Assembly: GCA_001599595.1 (NCBI GenBank)
Contig: BCHH01000005.1
Coordinates: forward strand, 2,776,804-2,840,803
DNA from: Beverwykella pulmonaria
Taxonomy: Eukaryota; Ascomycota; Dothideomycetes; Pleosporales; Melanommataceae
DNA length: 64,000 nucleotides
Direction: 5' to 3'
Every line of letters starts with the position of its first letter. Within the stretch, counting starts at the first letter, position 1. Of the stretch, positions 18,924-29,760 are shown one piece after another. The position numbers and the translations under genes were made by a program. The notes under the pieces are model-generated. The model saw only the letters and a program-made list of their open reading frames with translations, was not told the DNA's origin and did no database searches.

Positions 18924-20896
18924 CTAGTCCTGGCCCATCATCTCGCTGCCTTCTCCGAAATCTTCGTCCTCCTCAATGGCCATGCCATTAGCTTGGGCAG
19001 TGACATTGAGGATCATCTCTGGCTCATCAGTCTCATCAAACATGGTCCCATCCGCATCGAAAATCGGGGTTCGGTTCCGACCTGGAGAATCTGCGTTGAG
19101 GTAGTTGCGGAGACGCTGGACGCCTAGACCACTGAAGACACAGAAAACATCACGCTGGTGTTCATTGAATTCTACTACGTTGTTAGTTAAAAACCTCACG
19201 GTTACTAGGAGTAATATGACGAACCTGCTGGGGCCTCGCGACAGAAAACAATGAGGTCTTCTCGCAAGAAGGCTTGCACGCCGGTCAAACTTAGATGGGT
19301 CAACCGTGGGCAGTTGTTCAGCAAAGCGTGAATGCCCTGGATAGAATTAGCAGGAGTTACACTACATGTGGATACATGTTGTATGTCCACTTACCTGAAG
19401 AGTCAGATTTGTGCAGTAGCTGAGATGCACCCTCTCAAGCACACTCGGAGTCACGGGAGCCATGGCCCCATGGCCCAGCTGCTTTGGTTTCGCAAGCGCC
19501 TGAATGCTTCGGTCTGTGATGTTCGTACACTTCACCAGCCCTATCCGCTTCAATTTCGGCAGAGTGGCCAGCTGCATGACTGAGTTGTCGGTAAGATTCC
19601 CGCAGCACGCCAAATCAATGTACCGTATGCGGTTGCACAGCTTGACAAGCTGAATGACGCCCGCATCCGTGATACGCGAACAGTGGCCCAGATGTATATA
19701 GTGCAAATTTTTTCCCAGCCGCGTAATGGCTAGAACTGCACGGTCTGTCAGCTGGCGGCATTTGGCCAGAACCAAGTTGCGAAGGCGAGGCGCGGCGTGA
19801 ACGATCTTCTGAACGCCGGAATCCTGCAGCTCGCCGCAGTCCGTGAGGTCAAGAATGCGGAGGCTCTCGTAAGTGGCATCTGTCGGTAGGCGAAGGAAAG
19901 CATGATCTGTGATGCGCCAGCAGTGTGCCAAGCGCAGTTCACGCAGGTGGGGTCCTTCAGTTATGAGGGTGGTGATTGATTCGTCCTCGAGATTCTTACA
20001 ATCGTGGAGATCAATCTCCAGGATGTAGCGGCAGTTCATGGCGAATGCGATGATGGATTTGTCGGTCAATTGTGAGCATCCGTTAAGTTTGAGCTGTAGA
20101 AGTTAGCTTTGGCCAATTTGTAAATGCATGTAAGATTGTTTACCCTCTTGACATGTCTGCAGTTCTTGGCCACCTCCTCAAGAGACTCGTCTGTGATCTT
20201 CTTGCAATTTGTAATGTTTAAGCCCTGGAGTCGGACGGCATTGCAGGCCAGAGCAATCATGGTCTTGTCCGTAATGGATTCCAGATTGGTGACGTCCAGG
20301 GCCAAAAGGCTTCGGTTGTCCGTGAGCATCGCCGTCAGGCTCAGATCCGTGAGCTTTGAGCAGTTTGTCAAAGTCAGCCTTTCCACACGCTTGCATCCAG
20401 ACAGAGGCTGGAGGGTGCCGTCGCTGACATCAGTGCCGAGGGCTGACAAGTTCAAGCGCTTGATCAGGTTACTATACTCGAAGAAGCTGTCCGCTTTTCG
20501 GACGGTAGAGATGACGTTCTTCAAACTGCTCCATTTGTTTGTCTGAGGCCTGTGCCAGAGCAGCCCAACGCTATTTCTTGACCATTCTCTCGACACCAGC
20601 ATGCAGTGCTTTAAGTCGCTGGGGGACGATAGTTTGGCAAATATGGCAATCATGAGCTCGGCGGGTAGGCGTGAGATGGGCGACACGCGACAGCGCTCCT
20701 CAATAAGGCGGCGCATGGCCTCGTCGTCGTCGGCGGCATCGGGAGACACGGAGGGCGCCAGAGAGGACTGTGAATCGTTGCCCTGGGACATGAACGAGTC
20801 GTTGTCATCGTCGACGCCGCGCTCGGGGGATGTGGACGCGGAGGTGTCGGAGCGAGAGGCGCTGGTGTCTCGTTGAATTCGGCGTGAGCGCGTCAT
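18924..20896 (-). CDS. grr1: F-box/leucine-rich-repeat protein GRR1, SCF ubiquitin ligase subunit
   Basis: GRR1 is the substrate receptor of an SCF ubiquitin ligase acting in nutrient sensing and cell-cycle control. Four exons (20896-20144, 20093-19395, 19336-19225, 19171-18924) give 603 aa. The N-terminal 60 residues are Ser/Asp-rich. The F-box follows, with ISRLPAELMIAIFAKLSSPSDL. More than ten cysteine-type LRRs of about 26 residues come next, each with an LxxLxLxxCxxLTD-like core, for example VERLTLTNCSKLTD, LRELRLAHCWRITD and IRYIDLACCGNLTD. After the last repeat, the segments FLREDLIVFCREAP and RDVFCVFSGLGVQRLRNYL match the GRR1 C-terminal signature, followed by an acidic tail. Introns are 50-60 nt. 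The size and domain order are typical. Confidence 0.95.
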
Positions 20897-23573
20897 GGTG
20901 AGATATGGGCGGGTAGCGGTGGCGGAAGACAGAGAGTCCAGCGTGTATATGTGTCGCTGTGGGGAGGCACTAGGGAGGGGTGGTTGTGGTGTAGAGCGGA
21001 GGGCGTAGGTTCGGTGGGGGGTTGAAGGCTGTAGACAGAGCTGCGAGGGAAGGTCGCCTAAGCGACAAGCGATGCGCTTACTCTCACAGCAAGCACTTGG
21101 GCAGCGCAGCCTCGTTAGGGGCGGGGCCTGGCGAGTGAATATGCGGGGTCAAGGAGACGTGAGTGTATGTGAGCGTGCCGTTGGTAATTGAAAATTGTGG
21201 TGTCGTTGGGCGCTTGTTGTACGCAGTGGCCTTGGAGGATTGGGCGACGATTGTCTGACGAGGGGGGTAGCGTCAAGTAGTACACAACAAATAAAGAAAT
21301 GCTGGCGGTAGGTGGAGCTCAGACAGAGGTATGCGGCAGTGCCTTCTGGCGGGCGGCAGACAAGGGAGCAGCGGGAGCAGCTCCAGTGAATACTTATAAG
21401 TTGCTTGCCATCCCGTTGACGAGCGGAGAAGTCGTGTTGAAGGAAGAGGCCGCCTTGGCAAGGCCCAGGAGCTCTCCCTTTGTCTCCTGTTTTAGACGCA
21501 GACAAACACCTTCAAGCCACCCGGCTCTGCTCACCTGCAGATGTCTTATCCACTTGGTCGTTGAACTTCCCTGGCGTAATAAACATCCACTGCCTGTACC
21601 GTCAAAGCCCCTTTACGCGGGTGGCTGCCCAAACTGCCCGTCGTCATGTCGGCATCACGGTTGCCATCACCACCGACATCTCCCTTCCACGCTACAGATC
21701 GTCATGTGTACTTGGGAACATGCGCACCCGGACACCTGACATCTGTAAGCCGAAGTCCGCGCCATACAAACTGAGTCTCACTGCACCACTAAAATGGTCA
21801 CACCACGGCTGCGACCCCGCCCGAGAGATGCAGAGCCTCCATCTAGATCTGTTCTCGTTTCCAGCCCTAATGGCAATATCATCCCAAGTCGGCATGTCGG
21901 CAAGAATGCCAATCCCTTCACTAATTGATGTCACGACACTGGTACATCAGACGAAACATTCGACCATAGATGACATCGCCGGCCGCGTGGCGTCTGCAGG
22001 GCAACGACAACACGCCGAACACCTCATGAAAACAAAGATGGATGGCGTAGTCTCGGTTCCGAGCCTGAGGCTCAGATTGACCGGTTAGCCTGGAACCTCC
22101 AAACCGACAAGCTGCTGTCTTTTATCTCCATGTCAGCAATTCCAGTTTGAGCATCTCATTGATATTTCTGCCTTTTGCAGGTTTTCTATTCTTTGGCATG
22201 GAGCCCGCTTCCTTCCTTGTTTTCCAGAGCTTCGGCCCGATGTCTTTGGCAACTCCACGAGCTCCCACGTAGTGACTGACGTAGCATAGTCTTGGTAGCC
22301 CAAAAGGCGTCTCTTGTCACTACACCGCTTCTTGGCCAGAATCCGCAGCGAAGCCACCCTAGAAACTCGTGTAAAGGCACAACCCAAAAAGTGAAAATAA
22401 TGGCACTTGTTTGCTATTCTTCTGCAGGATATGGGGTTACTTCTAGTTCTCGGGTCCGAAGCTGTCACCCTTCCGACTCCCGCAATATCTGGAAACCAAC
22501 CACTCCTACAGACTACTTATCACACGGACGGACACACGAAGCGAAATAGAGGATAAATGCATTCACACTCCACGCTTTCTCCACATTTCCACTGCTGACT
22601 TAGAGACTTGATCAATGCATTCATGTTCAGAAGCGCGGCAGTAGTGGGGTCATTGGGGCCGCAAGTTCGGGCCGAATGGGAGATTTACGGCAAACCTTTG
22701 CCACTCGTATCCAAGTCTACTTTTCATTTATCTGGGAAACGTTCTTTCTGCTTTTGCGATGAGACTTGTTTCGCATGAAGCAGATGCATTTTCGCTCAAG
22801 GCCGTACGAATATATTCATTTTCAGCTGATCCGATTGGAAGGGAGAGTAAAGTGCCTGTCCTAATAGAGATGACAAAGTACTAATTTGTCTATGATGACG
22901 CTTCATGTATTTTTGGATATACTGTTTTAAAATACAGTTTGACGCATACTCAGGCTTCTTCCATTGACGAGGGATCGCCAAGCTGTTTTACAGCCCCACC
23001 TATCCATCTCAAGTTCCCTCGCTGTTCGTGATATCTTCCCTGCACGCCTCGTACCCAGACCGAAACACCAAAAGCCACACGTCCGAATTCATGCGCGCGG
23101 GTAAACCTGCATTTCCGTTTTGAGAGCGGTCTCGGCTTGCTGTTCGCGTCTCTGTCTCGGAGGGTTGTCGCAGGTGGATGTGGATATTCTGCCGCAAGCT
23201 CGTATCGAGTCAGTAGAACAAAAGATGCATTAGACAGGAGAAGGAAGACGAGCGCGAATGTGCTATGTCTCTATAGAACAAGCAGAGTTCGTTGCAAGAT
23301 GCATGTAGCAAGTGCAAGAGTAAGAGAGCACCAAAATGCTCCTTGGCCAGCCAACTGTGGCTTGACTGTGACACCGCCACGACTCAACGCCCGGATGTTG
23401 AAACCTATCACCAGGCACACCTTCATGACCTCCGTCCAACGCCCAGAACTCGCACACGCTCATTGGGGGTACTGGCCGCTTCCCACACAAGCAACGTAAC
23501 CTACATGTTCGAGCCCTAGGTCCTTCCTCCCTCCTGCACCGCTGCAGGCCCACACACAGCTGCACCGCCTACC
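20897..23573. other. 2.7-kb divergent intergenic region between grr1 and the kinase gene
   Basis: Long spacer holding the promoters of two divergent regulatory genes. Overlapping plus-strand frames (21299-21739 and 21480-22088) reach 146-202 codons but have no recognisable domain and an arginine/serine/histidine-heavy, shadow-like composition, so I do not call them. Nothing else seen. Confidence 0.4.
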
Positions 23574-26500
23574 ATGTCCTCCTCCGCTCGCTATGCCTCC
23601 TCCGCTGCATCCTCGATACCCCACCAGCCGGCAGCCTACCGTGCTCCGGCTCCGGCGTCTAATGCTCCACCTGGGACCTTCGCATCGGGAACGAAAGTCC
23701 AGGTGGGCAGCCACCGGGTTACCATCGAGAAGTACCTTTCCGAGGGCGGCTTCGCCCACGTCTACCTCGTCCGCGTCCCCAAATCTCCCGAGAACCTTCC
23801 CGAAATTGCAGTGCTGAAAAGAGTCGCAGTCCCGGACAGAGATGCGCTCGCGAATATGCGTACCGAGGTGGAAACGATGAAGAAGCTGAAGGGCCACAGC
23901 AAAATCGTGACATACATGGACTCGCACGCTTCGCAGTTGAAAGGCGGGGGATACGAGGTGTTCTTACTGATGGAGTACTGCTCCGGTGGAGGACTGATTG
24001 ATTTCATGAATACGCGGCTGCAGCATCGCCTCACGGAGCCAGAAATCCTGCACATCTTCTCCGATGTAGCCGAGGGAGTCGCGACGATGCACTATCTTAA
24101 GCCCCCTCTCCTTCACCGAGATCTGAAGGTTGAGAACGTGCTAATCACTAAGTCTGGCTCTTCCACGGTGTACAAACTCTGTGATTTCGGGTCTACTGCC
24201 CCGCCGAGACCTGCAGCGCAAACCGCGGCGGAGGGACGTTTGATCGAAGACGACGTCCAACGGCACACTACGCTACAATACCGCAGTCCGGAGATGATCG
24301 ATGTGTATAGGAAGCAGCCAATAGACGAAAAGAGCGATATCTGGGCATTGGGAGTGCTCCTCTACAAGCTGTGTTACTATACAACACCTTTTGAAGAGGT
24401 GGGACAAATGGCGATTCTAAATGCAAGCTTCAAATTTCCCTCATACCCTCAGTTTTCGGACCGCGTAAAGAAGCTCATCGGTGCGCCCTCTCCCCTAGCT
24501 CGAGGGCAAAGGCACAAGCTGATATGTGGATAGCATCTATGTTGCGGGAAAGTCCTCAGCAGCGTCCGAACATTTATCAAGTGGTGGTTGAGGTGTGCGC
24601 TATGAGACACAGAAGTGTCCCTATCAAAGATGTAGGCTCTATGCAATATTCCTGCGATAGCCAAACTTACACAGACCAGATCTACTCAAACCGGACCCAG
24701 TCAGAAGATCGGAGAAACCAGCAATTACCCTCTGTTGAAGCACAAGTCGCCTCGCCTCCTGTAATTGGGTTGCAAAAGGTTGCACCTGTTCAGCAGGTAC
24801 AGTCCATCCCAGATATTGCTCCAATGCGGCGAGGCAGACCCACTGCACCCGTTCAACAACAGCCAGCAGCGCGGCCGAGCCCATCTCCTATGAGGGGCAC
24901 AACTTCGGACCCATTTGCAGCTCTTGACTCCCAGAACGTCCAAGTGAGAAGTGCAGCCGCTGATGAGTTGGCCTCACGCTTCCCTTCATTGGACGAATTC
25001 TCATTGTTGCATGACCGAGGAAAGAAATTTGAATTTGGCCAGACACCAACCGCACCAGACCCTCAGCTCAGTCAGCGAGTCACGCAAGCTCTCGCCGACG
25101 AGGCATTTGCATTCCCTTCTGCTAAGGTCGAATCTGCACCAGCATCGAAACCCTCATCTACCGTTCCTTCTGTCGGCGTCTCGAGGTCTACTTCTGTCAA
25201 GAAACCTCAACCACTAAAAGATAACGTACGGCAACCCAACCCCTCCATACAACAGCCTACGCCACAACGACCGACTATGGTGTCGACAGGCATACAAACT
25301 TCACCTGCGCCTTCACCTGCGCCACAGAGCTTAGATGTGAACAAGCGACCCATATGGCGTGTACCCGAAAATCCCCATCACAACCGTGCTATGAGCCAGC
25401 CTCGAACATTTCAAAACCCTCTTCCCAGTCCATCCTCTCTTAGGCCCGATTATACAATGCCAACTCGTCCTTCACTCTCAGATTCAGCCCGTTCAAAATC
25501 TCAGACCGCTACGCTCACCATTCCCAAGTCTCCCGCATCATCACGGCCGTCTCTGGAGAACCAGCGCCCTTCAGCACTGGATCTAGGAACCGCGATCGAC
25601 CGGTCCAAATCTGCAAACTCTAATCCCAGACCCACTAGTATGCATGTCGAGTCCAACCTCGACTACCTGCGCGACCGTGAAAGGGCATCGGGTCGTAGCT
25701 TCGATCTATACAGAGGGCCCCCTTCAGCGGCAATCCAAGACTCGGACTCCGAATTAGAAGACAAGAACATCGCCTCCAATGTCGAGTTCTTACGCGCAAT
25801 AGAGAATGACGAGGGCGGGCAAAAGAAACACCGCAGAAGCAGTAGCCAGACGAAGCATACCAAGCGAGCAAGTCTGTCATCGATAACTAGCAACACAAAA
25901 AGCATTGTTAAGGGAAAATTTGGTGACGCATTCCGACGGTTCGAAAGTAATAGTAGTTCCGGGAACCAAGACAGAGATCGAAATTTACCCCTGACACCGA
26001 CAGACCAGAAGTTCGACCGCACCGGAAAAGCTCTCACGCCTATCGCGGGTTCAGAAGCTACAGGCGACATCAGCGACGACGAGCGTGCCATCGATGAGAC
26101 GCAAGACCTACCGCCTGAAGTCCGCCGAGAGCTCGAGAGACGCAGGTTGAGCCAAGAAGAGCGACGCGTGGAAGCCGCGGCGGCGGAGTACAGGCAAAAA
26201 CTCGCATTACAAGGCGAACACGGCAAAGGAGGGAAAACGGGGCCAACGCGCGCGAGTACAATCCAGAACCGCGTCAAGAGTCTGCTAGACGATAGCTCCA
26301 AGACTGTCCCTACGAGTCGGATAGTAGAGGGATATGGTCATTACACAGAGCCTCCTGCCGGTAGCAAGCCTCTGCCCACTCGACCTCAAGATCAAGGTGC
26401 TCGACAGCCACCTGCCATCATCGCACGGAAACCGATTTCGAAACCGGCCGTCTCGCAACAACAGACTCAACCCTCTCAAGACCTCGCATACACTAAGGCC

Positions 26501-26851
26501 CGAGCCACGATTCCCATTGCTCAACCTCAACTCATCCATCCCCAGTCCGCGTCGGCGCCTCCCCCCTCCACTGCTCGAAATATGCCAATAGCAGCGCCAA
26601 CACGTCCCCCCGCCCCCGCAAAACCGAAAGCCCTGCGTACAGGCGGAACAACAGATTTCTCTACCGGCACTGGTGACATGTCCCCATCTGTGCAATCTCA
26701 GATCCAGAAACAGAGTCCGGTGGTTAAAGGCGGGGGCGGCGGGGAGGAGTGGGATGTGGATAGTTTCAGCAAGCGATACCCCAGCCTGAGTGGGCTGGAG
26801 ATGGTGGAGACGGAGATTGAAATTCCGGTGCGGAGGGTGAGGGATCTATAA
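23574..26851 (+). CDS. ark1: Ark1/Prk1-family serine/threonine kinase (actin-regulating, NAK family)
   Basis: Ark1/Prk1/Akl1 kinases phosphorylate endocytic coat proteins and control actin patch turnover. Two exons (23574-24480 and 24534-26851; 53-nt intron) give 1074 aa. The kinase domain spans about residues 48-320: glycine loop LSEGGFAHVYLV (55-66), lysine in AVLKRV (Lys82), MEYCSGGGLIDFM, catalytic loop HRDLKVENVL (181-190), DFGS (204-207), LQYRSPEM (234-241) and SDIWALGVLLY. The intron falls inside the last kinase helix, between VKKLI and ASMLRESPQQRP. The HRDLKxENVL plus DFGS pattern is typical of this family. The remaining 750 residues are disordered, rich in Pro, Ser and Gln, with short conserved patches RFPSLDEFSLLHD and, at the C-terminus, WDVDSFSKRYPSLSGLEMVE. 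Catalytic residues are intact. Confidence 0.93.
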
Positions 26852-27425
26852 TCGGTTTGTGTGGAGGTAGTTGGATTGGGTTACGCTGCCCTGCACTAAG
26901 TTGAGCAGAGTGTGGGCGGATGTGTACGTATTGGTGATATAGAGTATCTGCGTTAGGAAAGATCAGGCAAGTTCATTTTATGTTACGGCATGATATAGCA
27001 TAGAGATAGATGTACGGCTTCCTCAACCGGCATCATGCATTCAAGTAGAGAGATAGCAATTCCATTCTCGCTTCTCTGCTCTCAGCAAAGGTAATATCGT
27101 GACACAGGTTCTGCATTTGTTGATGTGCATACGGCGGATGCGATTCATACTGCTTGAACAACGACCAAAAGCTAGGTCACACGAAGAATAGAGAGCTGTT
27201 TGGCAAGAGTGGGCGAGCCGACGTTTTTGATATCGTTCATTGATCCCACCCACAAGAGCCTCGGATTCTACGACCAGATTTAAGAATACACACATAGGAA
27301 GACGAATATGCAGATACCCCAACCCCTTTATATCCACCCCGTAACCTGCTCATGCAAGCCGCTCATGCTCATAACGCCATCGTTGCCCCTACATATCATC
27401 TCAATACCTATACTCGACGGCTCGC
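26852..27425. other. Intergenic region between convergent kinase and BAG-domain genes
   Basis: Convergent 3' flanks. No open frame of interest apart from a 98-codon minus-strand frame without recognisable features. Confidence 0.5.
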
Positions 27426-28742
27426 TTACTGAGCATACTCATCCAACTTGTTCAGCATGCCCTGGACCTCCTTAACCAACTCCTTCCTCCGCATTCTTGC
27501 CTCCTGTTCCCCGTCCGTCTCCACCCCATCGAGTTTCATAAGGATCTGCGTGAGAATACTCTCGGACAATTTCTTGTACTCGAGAGTCCTCTTTGCGCTG
27601 TCCTCGGGCGGGGCCGCCATGAATCGTTCTGCCAGGGGGGCGAACTCGGTGCGGAATTTGGAAGCGAGCTGTTCGAGTTTGCCCAAGGGTGTCTGTGGTG
27701 TTGCGGCGGGCGTGGGCTTGCTGGAAGAGGATGTGGGTCGAGGAGAGGCTACGTATGAGGGGATGGGGAGGTACTCTGGGCCTGCGGCACCGGCGTTGGA
27801 GTATCCCGGCGTGCTTGTGGAGTCTAGTGTGGCAGTCTTCTTCTTATTCTTCTTCCCACCACGTTTACGCGATTTCTTCTTCCCGACACCACTATCCGTC
27901 CCAGCCTCGGAACCATCGTCTTCGTCCTCGCCCTCACTCTCCTGAGCCCCCGGCGCCATGCTGCCCGAGCCTGCCTCACCAATCACACACAAAATCTCAC
28001 TCCCCGTCCCATCACCTCTAAGCCCTTCCTCCCTCGCCGTTCGCTCATCGTACTTTAAGTTCCGCCCCTTGAAGAACATCCTAATCCGCCTCGCATCACT
28101 AACACCCATCTTCTTCGCGGCCGCCTGCCTCACCTGCCTAATCTTTAATTCCCCATCCGAGATACTCAGCGCGGGGAAATGCGTAGGATAATTCGTGCGT
28201 CCGTGTTTGAAAACGAGGACATCTGTGTCCCGACCGGGATTCTTGTCTTCCCAGTCTACGATCTCGGGCGCCGTGGTACGCGATCCCGCTCGTCGACGAC
28301 TTTCTTTATCTTTGCCCGTTGCGTGGGCAAGGTCCTCCGATGTAATGTACGAGAAATCCGAATCTGACACCTCCCCATTATTCGGACTCGCTCCAGGTCT
28401 TCCAAAAGGTGAGAACCGGCCGCCCCACCCTCCACCGCTAGAGCCAGAGCGAGAGAACCACGACATTGTCACGAAGACGGCTGCGAGGAGGATGGCGAGA
28501 GAGGTGAGGTATGTAGGATCGTCGAAGCGAGGGTTTTGCACAAAGTCTGACACTCCACTCCGCTGTAGGAAGTCGAGTACTTGGTATTGGATGCGCGATA
28601 AGGCGTCTATGTCGGAGGGAGGAGGAGGATTCGCCGACGTGCCGAGGGAGGGGTGGTTTTTGAAGAAGGCGACGGACTTTTTGACGTCGGCGAGGAGGGT
28701 GTTGAACGACGCCACGATGGAGATTTGATAGACTGGCGGCAC
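27426..28742 (-). CDS. Membrane-anchored BAG-domain co-chaperone (Snl1-like), 5' end uncertain
   Basis: BAG-domain proteins act as Hsp70 nucleotide-exchange factors. The frame encodes up to 438 aa: an N-terminal segment, one membrane helix (about residues 78-96, YLTSLAILLAAVFVTMSWF), a Gly/Ser linker, a ubiquitin-like region (about 160-260, with VLVFKHGRTNYPTHFPALSIS and GVSDARRIRMFFKGRNLKYDE), a basic Lys-rich stretch, and a C-terminal BAG-type three-helix region ending MLNKLDEYAQ. A membrane helix with a BAG domain resembles yeast Snl1 of the ER and nuclear envelope. The frame has no ATG at its start: 28742 is GTG, and the first internal ATG is inside the membrane helix. An acceptor-like TTACGTAG just upstream (about 28763) suggests a short first exon that I could not locate. 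Confidence 0.8.
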   Translation of the reverse strand: MPPVYQISIVASFNTLLADVKKSVAFFKNHPSLGTSANPPPPSDIDALSRIQYQVLDFLQRSGVSDFVQNPRFDDPTYLTSLAILLAAVFVTMSWFSRSGSSGGGWGGRFSPFGRPGASPNNGEVSDSDFSYITSEDLAHATGKDKESRRRAGSRTTAPEIVDWEDKNPGRDTDVLVFKHGRTNYPTHFPALSISDGELKIRQVRQAAAKKMGVSDARRIRMFFKGRNLKYDERTAREEGLRGDGTGSEILCVIGEAGSGSMAPGAQESEGEDEDDGSEAGTDSGVGKKKSRKRGGKKNKKKTATLDSTSTPGYSNAGAAGPEYLPIPSYVASPRPTSSSSKPTPAATPQTPLGKLEQLASKFRTEFAPLAERFMAAPPEDSAKRTLEYKKLSESILTQILMKLDGVETDGEQEARMRRKELVKEVQGMLNKLDEYAQ

Positions 28743-29760
28743 GAAAGCGTCGCCTTGGTTTATCTACGTAAGCAGGGCCCAAAAAGTTGCTAAGGCGGCA
28801 GTAGAGGGTCTTAGGCAGGGGGTTGCATGTGCGTGCTGGTCAGCGGTGTAGTAGGCTTTTGGAGGTACAGCAACACCGAAGTGATTTGAGTGCGTGACTA
28901 AGCCGAGAGACTTCAATTTACATTTTATTCAAAGCAACGCAGCAACATTATTCATTATTATTGAGAATAATTGAGGATTGAAGCCATCTATAATAATCGT
29001 ATCCATCTTCAGTATTTTCCAAAATCTGTATCTAATCATGTATACATTATCCCACCCCCGTACGCTAACCACAGGGATATTTGACAACACCACGGTCGAC
29101 AGGAAGATCGACATCGTGAAGCTCGCCCTACTCTTCTCTATTCGCGGATCCTATATCTCCCTCCCATGGCCCTTTCGCCTCACACATACAAACGCACAAG
29201 CGTAGATTATTACCAAGAAAATCTAGCTCTACCACGCTACGATAGCCGCTGCTGCAGCTTGATGTCACAGCACGATGACGTAGCTTATTCACAGTAAGGG
29301 CAGTGATTGAATAAAAGTGCACACTTGAAGTTTCGCATTAGAGGATACAGAGAATATGCTATGTTCATCAGGGTCGTTATATGCCATGCTACTGCTATTG
29401 CTGCTGGACAAAAACGCCACATTTACACACCACTTCAATCCACTTTGCCAACTTCACCGCCAATCGTCCAGCAGACAATGAAAAGGGAATAGAGAACGAA
29501 AGACCAGGCCATCCAAGATGGGATCATAGAGACAGGACGGACAGGAAAAGAAAGGTCATGGGAAGATCATTAGCATGGATATCCTGACTCCCAATCCTTG
29601 ACGCCCTGACGCCATTTCGCTAGCACAATGTGCAGCAACAGGTTGTATCCAGTCGTCAAGAACAGCCCTGAATGAGGTAGATTAAGGAACGGAAATCAAA
29701 TATTCGAATGTTATAATCGACCCCGTAACCGTAGAGAGAATCGGATATTCGGCGCACTAT
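28743..29760. other. Intergenic region: probable first exon and promoter of the BAG gene, 3' flank of the next gene
   Basis: The missing 5' exon of the BAG-domain gene should lie in the first few hundred bases. Nothing else recognisable; short frames only. Confidence 0.4.

Noticed and set aside
21299..22088. Overlapping plus-strand frames of 146 and 202 codons
   Set aside because: No domain, splice pattern or protein-like composition; they sit in the grr1-kinase divergent promoter region.
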